Assembly: GCA_002349525.1 (NCBI GenBank)
Contig: DEDL01000032.1
Coordinates: 1 to 39,044 of the forward strand
Reading direction: 5' to 3'
Source: Lachnoclostridium sp. UBA2905
GTDB taxonomy: Bacteria > Bacillota > Clostridia > Lachnospirales > Lachnospiraceae
Length of the DNA: 39,044 bases
Under the pieces are notes generated by a model. That model was not told the DNA's origin. It made no database searches and worked only from the letters and a program-made list of their open reading frames with translations. Of the stretch, positions 31,076 to 39,044 are shown piece after piece. Both the position numbers and the translations under genes were made by a program. The stretch's first letter is position 1; every line of letters starts with the position of its first letter.

Positions 31076-33442
31076 ATGAAGAAAAAATTTAAACGTGTTG
31101 GGGCACTTGCATTAGCAGCAGCTATGGCAGCCACACTTGTTCAGGGAGATGCCGGTAAGGCAGACGCTCCGGGAAACTATTCATATTTTAACGATTATAC
31201 ACTTGGATGGAACGGTGGAATCACAGCATATAAGGATGGTAAACCGGTATCACTTGAAGCTGCTGGTGCCAGTGTTCTTAATAACAAGGATGACAATGTC
31301 TTTGCACCAGAGAGTGAGCAGGCATGGGATACTAAGGATCTTGTTCTTACTCAGCCAGTGCAGTTTACTACTAATGATGGTAAAGTTCATGATGTAGAAA
31401 GTATGCTTACAAACTTTGATTTTATAGCTGACCCTACTGCTATTGATAACTCAGCAGTTGATGGTAAGTTATATGTATATGGAACAACTGAAGGATTCAC
31501 ATATAAGGGTGGTACTCTTCAGGGTAATGGATATGACAATCATTCATTAACAATATTATCAACAACAGATATGGTTAACTGGACAGATGAAGGATTCATG
31601 GATACACAGAATCTTACTAATGAGCCTTCAGATTCAGGCAGCAAGACTAAAGCTGGATGGGCTGTTAAAGCCTGGGCTCCATCAGGACTTGCGTATGATG
31701 GAGATGGAGATGGTGATTTAGAGTACTACCTTTTCCATACAAACGGTGGTGCCGTAGGATATGTTATGAGTGATTCACCAACAGGTCCATGGAGAGATCC
31801 TCTTCAGAAGACATTATTTACACAGGGATCACCAAACTGTAGTGGAGTTGTATGGTGCTTTGACCCGGCAGTTCTTGTAGATGATAAGGGTGATGCATAC
31901 GTATACTTCGGTGGTGGAACAACAGACGATAAAGCTCATGGTAAGACTGGCCGAGTATGTAAGATTGGTTTTGAACCTGGTACAGGTGAAGTTGTTATGG
32001 ACGGCGAGCCACAGGAAATGGATACATATTATATGTTTGAGGATAGTGAGATTAATCAGTTTAATGGTTTATATTACTATTCATATTGTGCAAACTTTAA
32101 TGTTCCAGGCAATGATAAGTGGACTAAGTCAGGTAGTATTGCCGTATACGTAAGTTCAGATCCTATGGACATTGCATTTGATCCGGCTGGAGAGAATGGC
32201 GACAAGTATACTGATGAGAATGGTGTATATCATCATTACCTTGGAACAGTACTTGATAATCCAAGTACAATATATGGTGAATCATACAACAACCATCATC
32301 ATATGCAGTCATTTAAGGGACATAATTATATCTTCTATCATTCAACAGTACTTAATAACGTACTTTACAGAGATAACAAGCAGTATCGTTGTCTTCATGT
32401 AGATGAGATCAATGTTGATAAAGATACTGATGCTATCACAATTACTCCATCATATGAGGGAGCAAGCCAGATTGAGAACTTCAATCCATATACTAACTTT
32501 GATGGTTCAGAGAAGGTAATCAATGCTACAACAACATCATACAGTGCCGGTGTTAGCTCAAGACAGTCTGATTCAAGAATATATAACGGACTTTCACCAA
32601 TGGTACTTGATAATATCAATACAGGTGACTGGACAAAGATTCAGGGTGTAGACTTTGGATATGGTGCAGTTAAGCTTGAAGCAGAAGTTGCTTCAGAAAC
32701 AGATGATGCTGCAATTGAGGTATTCCTTGATGATCCTACTAAAGCATCTAATTATGTTGGAACTCTTAAAGTTAAGAATACAGGAAGTCAGGATGATTTC
32801 CAGAAAATAAGTACTGATATTACAGCTGAAGTTAAGGGTGTACATGATGTTTATTTCGTATTCAGAGGAACAGATTATGATGTTGCTACATGGAAGTTCA
32901 CTGAGACAACAGAAAGACCTGCAACACCTGCTCCAACTACACAGCAAACAATAGCACCAGCAACACAGGCGCCTGCAGCTCAGACTCCTGTTGCACAGGC
33001 ACCAGTACAGACACCAGCAGTTGATTACAATAAAACTTATACAGTTGGAAACAACAGCTATAAGATTTCAGCAGCAGGTACTGCAACATATACAGGTGCA
33101 GTTAAGAAAACAGTAAAATCTGTTACTATACCAAATAGTGTTAAGGTTGGCAATAAGTCTTATAAGATAACAGCAATTGCAGCAAAAGCATTTAATAATT
33201 GTAAAAAGCTTAAGTCAGTTACAATTGGAAAGAATGTTAAGAGCATTGGTGCTAAGGCATTCTATAACTGTAAGTCACTTAAGAAGATAACAGTTAAGGG
33301 AACTGCTCTCAAATCAGTTGGTAAGTCAGCTCTTAAGGGAACAGCTGCAAAGCTTACAATCAAGGTACCTAAGAAGCAGCTTAAGGCTTATAAGAAGATA
33401 TTCAAAGGAAAAGGTCAGTCAAAGAAGGCACGAATCAAATAG
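31076..33442 (+). CDS. Secreted GH43 glycosidase 2 (CBM6-like, LRR_5 tail)
   Basis: A 788-residue paralogue of copy 1 with the same order: signal peptide, GH43 domain (Asp119, Asp263, Glu325), CBM6-like domain (about 485-606), a Pro/Thr/Ala/Gln linker, and a BspA-type LRR tail (about 675-788) ending KKARIK. In the catalytic domain it is nearest to copy 1: both have WAVKAWAPSGLAYDGDGDGD, and a 65-bp stretch (ending at the codons for TGPW) is identical in DNA. In its last 30 codons it is instead identical to copy 3 over 92 bp. The ribosome site is aaggaggt. A very strong terminator follows, so it is not co-transcribed with copy 3. Confidence 0.9.
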   Translation: MKKKFKRVGALALAAAMAATLVQGDAGKADAPGNYSYFNDYTLGWNGGITAYKDGKPVSLEAAGASVLNNKDDNVFAPESEQAWDTKDLVLTQPVQFTTNDGKVHDVESMLTNFDFIADPTAIDNSAVDGKLYVYGTTEGFTYKGGTLQGNGYDNHSLTILSTTDMVNWTDEGFMDTQNLTNEPSDSGSKTKAGWAVKAWAPSGLAYDGDGDGDLEYYLFHTNGGAVGYVMSDSPTGPWRDPLQKTLFTQGSPNCSGVVWCFDPAVLVDDKGDAYVYFGGGTTDDKAHGKTGRVCKIGFEPGTGEVVMDGEPQEMDTYYMFEDSEINQFNGLYYYSYCANFNVPGNDKWTKSGSIAVYVSSDPMDIAFDPAGENGDKYTDENGVYHHYLGTVLDNPSTIYGESYNNHHHMQSFKGHNYIFYHSTVLNNVLYRDNKQYRCLHVDEINVDKDTDAITITPSYEGASQIENFNPYTNFDGSEKVINATTTSYSAGVSSRQSDSRIYNGLSPMVLDNINTGDWTKIQGVDFGYGAVKLEAEVASETDDAAIEVFLDDPTKASNYVGTLKVKNTGSQDDFQKISTDITAEVKGVHDVYFVFRGTDYDVATWKFTETTERPATPAPTTQQTIAPATQAPAAQTPVAQAPVQTPAVDYNKTYTVGNNSYKISAAGTATYTGAVKKTVKSVTIPNSVKVGNKSYKITAIAAKAFNNCKKLKSVTIGKNVKSIGAKAFYNCKSLKKITVKGTALKSVGKSALKGTAAKLTIKVPKKQLKAYKKIFKGKGQSKKARIK
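33314..33405 (+). repeat. 92-bp exact repeat, first copy (in GH43 gene 2)
   Basis: Identical over all 92 bases to 36150-36241 in GH43 gene 3, although the genes differ on both sides. It encodes the end of the LRR tail (SVGKSALKGTAAKLTIKVPK and on). Confidence 0.9.
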
Positions 33443-33486
33443 TCTGAATAGTAATTACTGGCTTATGATAAGGTAAATGAAGTTTT

Positions 33487-33534
33487 TGCCCCCTATCCAA
33501 CAGATATTATATGTTGGATAGGGGGGCACTTTTT
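33487..33534 (+). terminator. Strong terminator after GH43 gene 2
   Basis: TGCCCCCTATCCAACA (33487-33502) pairs with TGTTGGATAGGGGGGCA (33512-33528), with one extra G in the 3' arm, followed by CTTTTT. This is the strongest hairpin in the window. Confidence 0.9.
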
Positions 33535-33597
33535 GTTCTGTAATCTGATTGAAGTTGAAGTAAAGACCATCTGATTTGCATTTGTCAAAAATATCAT

Positions 33598-33777
33598 AAG
33601 AAATGGTTGAAAACCAGCCGGGGCATCAAACCCTGGCTAGTTATTAATCTTTTTATGGTAATTAGTTTCACTTTGTGCAGTGTATTGGGCTCTTATACAT
33701 GGGTTAAGGCAGAGACCCCATATGAGACTGATAAAGAAACCTTATATCAGTTGGTTGATAGGCCTCGGAAGATATAA
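33598..33777 (+). pseudogene. Remnant of a signal-peptide or membrane-protein gene
   Basis: A 59-codon open stretch in the 450-base gap between GH43 genes 2 and 3. It reads KKWLKTSRGIKPWLVINLF, a hydrophobic run, SYTWVKAETPYETDKETLYQ and a stop: basic start, membrane helix, possible signal cleavage after VKA. It has no good start codon or ribosome site and no continuation, so it looks like the decayed 5' end of a secreted protein gene. I do not recognise the family. The rest of the gap holds the terminator at 33487 and the promoter at 33809. Confidence 0.35.
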
Positions 33778-33808
33778 AAAATAAAGGGTTCTTTATAAGT
33801 ATTTATCA

Positions 33809-33837
33809 TTGATTTAAGACCATAAATATGGTATTCT
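33809..33837 (+). promoter_or_regulatory. Promoter of GH43 gene 3
   Basis: TTGATT (33809-33814), a 17-base spacer ending in TGg (extended -10), then TATTCT (33832-33837). It has the same -10 and spacing as the promoter of gene 2. An ATG at 33828 overlaps it and is therefore not the start of gene 3. Confidence 0.6.
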
Positions 33838-33893
33838 TAAAAAGACAACGAATCGTTTATGATATTGAACGAAATGCTAGAGGAGGAAAAAAA

Positions 33894-36278
33894 ATGCATA
33901 AAAAATTCAGAAGAACCGGTGCAGTTGCTCTTGCCCTTGCAATGGCAGTTACAATGCTTCCGGGAAGTATAAGTAAGGCATATACACCTGGTAATTATGC
34001 TTACGATGACGATTACACACTTGGTTACAATGGAGGGGTTACTGTTTTTAGGGATGGTAAGACATATCCGGTAGCTAATACTAATGTTACAGTTTTCAGT
34101 AATGAGGATGACCGTCCTTTTAAATCCGAGAATGGCCAGGCATGGGATACAGAGAATCTTACACTTACAATGCCTGTTAAATACACTACTAAAGATGGTG
34201 TTGCTCATGATGTTGAGAGTATGCTTACAAACTTTGATTTTATAGCGGATCCAACAGCAATTGATAATTCATCTAATGATGGAAAGCTTTATGTGTATGG
34301 AACAACAGAAGCATTTAGTTATCAAAACGGAAAGATGGTAGCTAACAAGTATGCTAACCATTCAATAACAATATTATCAACTTCAGATATGGTTAACTGG
34401 ACAGATGAAGGATTCCTTGATACACAGAATCTTACTAACGAACCATCTGATTCAGACAATAAGGTTGGTACCAAGTTTACATCAGGTAACACATGGGCTC
34501 CATCAGGTCTTAAGATTGACGGAGACGGAGATGGCCAGGATGAATATTATATATTCTACACTAATGGTGGTGCTACAGGATATGTCATGAGTGATTCACC
34601 AACAGGTCCATGGACAGATCCTCTTGGAGGTGCTCTTTGCAGTGGTTCACTTCCTAACTGTTCAGATTGTAGCACATGCTTTGACCCGGGTGTACTTGCA
34701 GATGACAAGGGCAATGCATATGTATATTTTGGTGGTCTTTCAAGAACATCAAGCCGTGTTGTTAAGATCGGATTTGAACCAGGAACAGGAGAGGTTTATC
34801 TTGACGGTGATCCTGTAAAACTCGCAACACACGCATTTTTCGAGGACAATGAGATTAATCAGTTTAACGGATTATATTACTATTCATATTGTAGTGATTT
34901 CAGTGGACAGGCATTAACAAAGACAGCAAGTATCTGCGTATATGTATCAGACGATCCTTTGAACATCTCATTTGATCCAACAAAGAGACCTAAGGGACAG
35001 GAACTTGAGCCATTTACAGATGATAATGGTGTATATCATCATTTTCTTGGAACAGTACTTGATAACCCAAGTACAATTTACGGCCAGTCATATAACAACC
35101 ATCATCATATGCAGGCATTCAAGGATAATACATATATATTCTATCATTCAACAGTACTTAACAATTCAATTCATCGTGACAGCAAGAGTTATCGTAACCT
35201 TCATGTAGATGAGATTACTGTTGATAAGGATACAGATGAGATTTCAGTAACTCCTTCATATGAAGGTGCTAAGCAGATTGAAGATTATAATCCATACAAG
35301 GAATTTGATGGTAAGGATAAGACAATCAATGCTACAACAACTTCTTATAGTGCAGGTGTATGTTCAAGAAGATCAGATTCAAGAGTATATGATGGACTTT
35401 CACCAATGGTTCTTGATGAGATTGATACAGGTGACTGGACAAAGATTCAGGGTGTAAACTTTGATAAGAAGGCTGTTAAATTTGAGGCAGAAGTTGCTTC
35501 AGAAACAGATGAGGGAGCTATTGAGGTATTCCTTGATGATCCAACAGATGTTAAGAATCTTGTTGCAACAGTTCCTGTTAAGAATACAGGAAGCCAGGAT
35601 TCATTTGAAAAGATTTCAACAGATGTTAAGGCTGATATTTCAGGAAAACATGATGTTTACTTCGTATTCAGAGGTACAGATTATGATGTAGCTACATGGA
35701 AGTTTACTAATGAGGAACAGCTTTCAGCAGCTACAACACCAGGTACAACAGGAACAACAAACCCAGGAACAACACCAGGTACAACAACTACAACACCAGG
35801 TACTACAACAACACCGGGTGCAACAACACCAGGTACAACAGCTACAACACCTGTAGTTGATACTAACAAGGTTTATACAGCAGGTTCTAACACATATAAA
35901 ATCAATTCTGATGCTACAGCAGTATTTGCAGGTACTGTTAAGAAGAAAGCTAAGTCAGTTAGAATTCCTGCTACAGTTACAGTAGAAGGTAAAGCATATA
36001 AGGTAACTGGAATTGCTGCTAATGCATTCAAGGGTTGTAAAAAACTTACATCAGTTACAATTGGTAAGAATATTACTAAAATTGGCGCAAATGCATTTAA
36101 GAATTGTAAAGCTCTTAAGAAGATAACAGTTAAGTCAACTACTCTTAAGTCAGTTGGTAAGTCAGCTCTTAAGGGAACAGCTGCAAAGCTTACAATCAAG
36201 GTACCTAAGAAGCAGCTTAAGGCTTATAAGAAGATATTCAAGTCTAAGGGACAGAGCAAAAAAGCAAGAATTAAGTAA
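33894..36278 (+). CDS. Secreted GH43 glycosidase 3 (CBM6-like, LRR_5 tail)
   Basis: A 794-residue paralogue: signal peptide, GH43 domain (Asp119, Asp264, Glu320), CBM6-like domain (about 481-602), a Thr/Gly/Pro linker with repeated TTPGT, and a BspA-type LRR tail (about 680-794). The catalytic domain is closest to copy 4; both have WAPSGLKIDGDGDG, the cysteine cluster NCSDCxTCFDPG just before the second catalytic Asp, and the same short loop GGLSRTS. The tail, by contrast, is nearly that of copy 2. The start at 33894 follows agaggagg; the frame opens 22 codons earlier inside the promoter. It is followed by its own terminator. Confidence 0.9.
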   Translation: MHKKFRRTGAVALALAMAVTMLPGSISKAYTPGNYAYDDDYTLGYNGGVTVFRDGKTYPVANTNVTVFSNEDDRPFKSENGQAWDTENLTLTMPVKYTTKDGVAHDVESMLTNFDFIADPTAIDNSSNDGKLYVYGTTEAFSYQNGKMVANKYANHSITILSTSDMVNWTDEGFLDTQNLTNEPSDSDNKVGTKFTSGNTWAPSGLKIDGDGDGQDEYYIFYTNGGATGYVMSDSPTGPWTDPLGGALCSGSLPNCSDCSTCFDPGVLADDKGNAYVYFGGLSRTSSRVVKIGFEPGTGEVYLDGDPVKLATHAFFEDNEINQFNGLYYYSYCSDFSGQALTKTASICVYVSDDPLNISFDPTKRPKGQELEPFTDDNGVYHHFLGTVLDNPSTIYGQSYNNHHHMQAFKDNTYIFYHSTVLNNSIHRDSKSYRNLHVDEITVDKDTDEISVTPSYEGAKQIEDYNPYKEFDGKDKTINATTTSYSAGVCSRRSDSRVYDGLSPMVLDEIDTGDWTKIQGVNFDKKAVKFEAEVASETDEGAIEVFLDDPTDVKNLVATVPVKNTGSQDSFEKISTDVKADISGKHDVYFVFRGTDYDVATWKFTNEEQLSAATTPGTTGTTNPGTTPGTTTTTPGTTTTPGATTPGTTATTPVVDTNKVYTAGSNTYKINSDATAVFAGTVKKKAKSVRIPATVTVEGKAYKVTGIAANAFKGCKKLTSVTIGKNITKIGANAFKNCKALKKITVKSTTLKSVGKSALKGTAAKLTIKVPKKQLKAYKKIFKSKGQSKKARIK
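36150..36241 (+). repeat. 92-bp exact repeat, second copy (in GH43 gene 3)
   Basis: Same 92 bases as 33314-33405 in GH43 gene 2, direct orientation, about 2.8 kb apart. Recombination between the two copies would delete or duplicate one GH43 gene. Confidence 0.9.
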
Positions 36279-36319
36279 TGTGTCAGATCTTATACAGATA
36301 AGGAAAACACATTAATACG

Positions 36320-36362
36320 CAGAAGCAACAGATATAGGAATTTGTTGCTTCTGTTGTATTTT
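36320..36362 (+). terminator. Terminator after GH43 gene 3
   Basis: CAGAAGCAACA (36320-36330) pairs perfectly with TGTTGCTTCTG (36343-36353), followed by TTGTATTTT. Confidence 0.75.
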
Positions 36363-36415
36363 AATGAATTTTTAGCTGTACAACATAATGATTTGTATTT
36401 TGAAAGGAGACGCAT

Positions 36416-39044
36416 ATGAAAAAAAACTTACAGAAGCTGACAGCAATAAGCATTTCATTTGCCATGGCCATAACTTTGATTCCTGCAAATGCTAATAAGG
36501 CCAGTGCATATACCAGAGGTAATTACAGATATTTTAATGATTACACAATTGGTTACAATAATGGAATAAGAGTTTATAAAAACGGTAACAGCTACTCAGT
36601 AGGTGAATCCGGAGTTAAGGTTTATAACAAACAGTCAGACAGACCATTTGCTTCAGAAATCAATCAGGCATGGGATACGTCAGAACTTGTGCTTACTGCA
36701 CCGGTAAAATATACCGGTAATGATGGCAAGGCACATGACGTAGAGAGTATGCTTACTAATTTTGATTTTATCGCCGATCCAACAGCAATTGATAATTCGG
36801 AAAATGATGGAAAAATCTATGTTTATGGTACAACAGAAGGCTTCAGTTATAAAAATGGAATGTTAGACAGTAATGCATATGCTAATCATTCATTAACAAT
36901 CCTTTCTTCGTCAGATATGGTTAACTGGACAGATGAGGGATTTATGGATTCATTAAATCTGACAAATGAGCCATCGGACTCATCTAATAAAAATAAATCC
37001 GGATTAACATCAGGCAATTCATGGGCTCCATCCGGACTTAAAATTGATGGTGATGGTGACGGAAAGGATGAATACTATCTGTTTTATACCAATGGAGGAG
37101 CAACAGGATATGTCATGAGTGATTCTCCAACCGGACCATGGAAGGATCCGCTTGGTAAGGCGCTTTGCAGTGGTTCTCTTCCAAACTGTTCAGATTGCAA
37201 CACCTGTTTTGACCCGGGAGTTCTTGCAGATGACAAGGGCAATGCTTATGTATACTTTGGAGGACTTTCAAGAACATCAGGACGTGTTGTTAAAATTAAA
37301 TTTGAGCCTGGCACAGGTAAAGTCAAGCTTGACGGTGATCCTGTAAAGATGCCTACATATGCATTTTTTGAGGACAACGAGATTAATCAGTTTAATGGAA
37401 AATATTATTATTCATACTGCAGTGACTGGAGTAGTCAGCCACTTACCAATATAGCAAGTATATGTGCTTATGTTGGAAGTGATCCGTTAAAGATTGCATT
37501 TGACCCTACATCAAGACCGGCAGGACAGGAAAAACAGGCATTTACAGATAGTGATGGAACATACCATCATTTTCTTGGAACAATACTTAACAATCCAAGT
37601 GTAATATATGGGCAGACCTACAATAATCACCATCATATGCAAGAGTTCAAGGGTCATAATTATATCTTTTACCATTCTACAGTGTTAAATAATACAATAC
37701 ATCGTGACAGTAAGAACTATCGTAATCTGCATGTTGATGAGATTAATATTGATAAAGAAACAGACAACATTTCAATAACTCCATCTTATGAAGGTGCAGC
37801 ACAGATTGAAGATTTTGATCCTTATAAGGAATTTGATGGTACTCAGAAAACCATTAATGCTACGACTACATCATATAGTGCAGGCGTATGCTCCAGGAGA
37901 TCAGATTCAAGGGTTAAGGCAGGTCTTTCGCCAATGGTTCTGGACGAGATTGACACAGGTGACTGGACTAAGATTCAGGGTGTGAATTTTGACAGACTTG
38001 CAGCTAAATTTGAGGCTGAGGTGGCTTCAACTACTGATAAGGGAGCCATTGAAGTGTATCTGGATGACCCAACGAAGGCGTCTAACTATGTATGTTCTGT
38101 TAACGTCAAGAATACAGGAAGTAAGGAGAATTTTACAACTGTTTCGACTGATATTACTTCAGCAGTAGGTGGAAAACATGATGTATACTTTGTATTCAGA
38201 GGAACAGACTATAATGTAGCATCCTGGCGTTTTACAGGTTCAGGAGATCCACTTCCAACAGCGGTTCCTGCAACACCTGCTCCAACAATTGTACCTGCGG
38301 CAACGCCTGCTCCAGGTTCAGAGCACAAATTTGATATTGCAAATGATAATTATTATGTAGAAGGCGGGGACGGAGTTAGAGTTATCAAAAATGATGATAA
38401 TACAGTAACTCTCAAGTTTACTAAACAGTATTCGGCAGTAGATATGTATCTGCCTGAAAATTCAGATTTCTACAATAATTGTAAAAGTGTTGTTATAACA
38501 TATAAGTTAAGTGGTAATGTGAAAAAATCTGACGGAACACCTGACAGTAATCTTGGACATGCATTGTTTGATAAGGACTGTGTACCTAATCCGTCCGGAT
38601 ATGATGATGCATCAAAAGGAAAGCATGTTGACTGGGGTCAGAAGCTTGCAGTCACAGATACATATGTTACAAAGGTCTTTCGTGTAGGAAATGATTTCTC
38701 TGGAAATTGCGTAAACGGAATCCAGATATTTAACCCACATACAATGTCATCAGGAAATGAGATTAATATCACTATAAAATCCGTAAGATTTTATCCAGAT
38801 GAAAAAGCAGACAACTTTGTGCCATCAGAGGATGATCCTGCTAAGACTCCAGCGCCAACAAAGGCACCAGATGTAGAACCAACAAAGGCACCGGATGTAG
38901 CGCCAACAAAGGCACCGGATGTAGCACCAACAAAAGCACCGGACGTAGCACCAACAAAGGCACCGGACGTAGCACCAACAAAGGCACCGGATGTAGCGCC
39001 AACAAAAGCACCGGACGTAGCACCAACAAAGGCACCGGATGTAG
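36416..39044 (+). CDS. Secreted GH43 glycosidase 4 with extra CBM and APTKAPDV repeats (3' partial)
   Basis: The first 876 codons of a fourth paralogue that runs off the window. Signal peptide (MKKNLQKLTAISISFAMAIT), GH43 domain (Asp121, Asp266, Glu322), CBM6-like domain (about 482-603) and a Pro/Ala linker as in the others. After that it differs: instead of the LRR tail there is a beta-rich, probably carbohydrate-binding domain (about 640-795; YNNCKSVVITYKLSG, EINITIKSVRFYP), and then at least eight APTKAPDV repeats that probably space a further domain outside the window. The catalytic half is closest to copy 3, with the same cysteine cluster. Ribosome site aaaggaga. No clear promoter seen. 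Confidence 0.88.
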   Translation, partial: MKKNLQKLTAISISFAMAITLIPANANKASAYTRGNYRYFNDYTIGYNNGIRVYKNGNSYSVGESGVKVYNKQSDRPFASEINQAWDTSELVLTAPVKYTGNDGKAHDVESMLTNFDFIADPTAIDNSENDGKIYVYGTTEGFSYKNGMLDSNAYANHSLTILSSSDMVNWTDEGFMDSLNLTNEPSDSSNKNKSGLTSGNSWAPSGLKIDGDGDGKDEYYLFYTNGGATGYVMSDSPTGPWKDPLGKALCSGSLPNCSDCNTCFDPGVLADDKGNAYVYFGGLSRTSGRVVKIKFEPGTGKVKLDGDPVKMPTYAFFEDNEINQFNGKYYYSYCSDWSSQPLTNIASICAYVGSDPLKIAFDPTSRPAGQEKQAFTDSDGTYHHFLGTILNNPSVIYGQTYNNHHHMQEFKGHNYIFYHSTVLNNTIHRDSKNYRNLHVDEINIDKETDNISITPSYEGAAQIEDFDPYKEFDGTQKTINATTTSYSAGVCSRRSDSRVKAGLSPMVLDEIDTGDWTKIQGVNFDRLAAKFEAEVASTTDKGAIEVYLDDPTKASNYVCSVNVKNTGSKENFTTVSTDITSAVGGKHDVYFVFRGTDYNVASWRFTGSGDPLPTAVPATPAPTIVPAATPAPGSEHKFDIANDNYYVEGGDGVRVIKNDDNTVTLKFTKQYSAVDMYLPENSDFYNNCKSVVITYKLSGNVKKSDGTPDSNLGHALFDKDCVPNPSGYDDASKGKHVDWGQKLAVTDTYVTKVFRVGNDFSGNCVNGIQIFNPHTMSSGNEINITIKSVRFYPDEKADNFVPSEDDPAKTPAPTKAPDVEPTKAPDVAPTKAPDVAPTKAPDVAPTKAPDVAPTKAPDVAPTKAPDVAPTKAPDV
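38852..39043 (+). repeat. 24-bp tandem repeat encoding APTKAPDV
   Basis: Eight in-frame 24-bp units from 38852 to the window edge, close to gcaccaacaaaggcaccgga plus tgta. Differences are nearly all silent (gcg/gca, aag/aaa, gat/gac), except Ala to Glu in unit 2. The array continues past the window. Confidence 0.95.

Noticed and set aside
38841..39035. Minus-strand open frame rich in Leu, Pro and Val
   Set aside because: It is the antisense shadow of the APTKAPDV repeat inside GH43 gene 4.

Overview
The window looks like a chromosome segment of an AT-rich Gram-positive Clostridia, most likely a gut or rumen plant-polysaccharide degrader of the Lachnospiraceae (Butyrivibrio, Roseburia or Lachnospira relatives; the genus cannot be settled from sequence alone). 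The reasons are strong GGAGG ribosome sites, gatCAB, an infC-rpmI-rplT operon with a leader attenuator, the clostridial SCIFF peptide with its radical SAM maturase, and large secreted glycosidases with Lys-rich C-termini.

Layout. 1-1.6 kb: a DUF4190-type membrane protein with a long YNQNG repeat tail, a broken TauE/SafE transporter gene, and a DUF2752 membrane protein. 1.55-3.1 kb: the infC-rpmI-rplT operon; infC appears to start at AUA. 3.1-8.4 kb: a lipoprotein, then an AraC regulator divergent from a secreted GH97 glycosidase, with two identical 16-bp direct repeats between their promoters. 8.5-13.7 kb: a membrane protein, an amidohydrolase and gatCAB. 13.7-16.7 kb: tRNA-Trp, a biotin ligase without a DNA-binding domain, tgt (TTG start) and yajC. 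16.7-19.2 kb: a cysteine-rich ferredoxin-like protein divergent from a Crp/Fnr regulator with a palindrome at its start site, and a PHP phosphoesterase. 19.3-21.4 kb: a small membrane protein, SCIFF peptide scfA, an attenuator-like hairpin and maturase scfB. 21.5-28.2 kb: mreB/mbl, recD2, comF, cvfB and an SH3-NlpC/P60 cell-wall hydrolase. 28.5 kb to the end: a tandem array of four secreted GH43 enzymes, the last cut by the window edge.

How the parts work together. The left and middle parts are housekeeping (translation, tRNA modification, amidotransferase, cell shape, DNA repair). The GH97 and the four GH43 enzymes are an outward-facing carbohydrate toolkit. The AraC protein probably switches the GH97 gene. 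At least three GH43 genes have their own promoter, so they behave as a gene family array rather than one operon.

The most unusual signal is a recurring sequence pattern. At least five unrelated genes (lipoprotein, PF06541-type membrane protein, gatB, yajC, NlpC/P60) are followed by a degenerate short tandem repeat whose first copy contains the last codons and the stop codon. The period differs per gene: 13, 18-19, about 15, 21-22 and 17 bp. Three of the arrays lie between the stop codon and an intrinsic terminator, so they would be transcribed as 3' UTR. I know of no described element of this kind. The second notable theme is mosaic evolution in the GH43 array.
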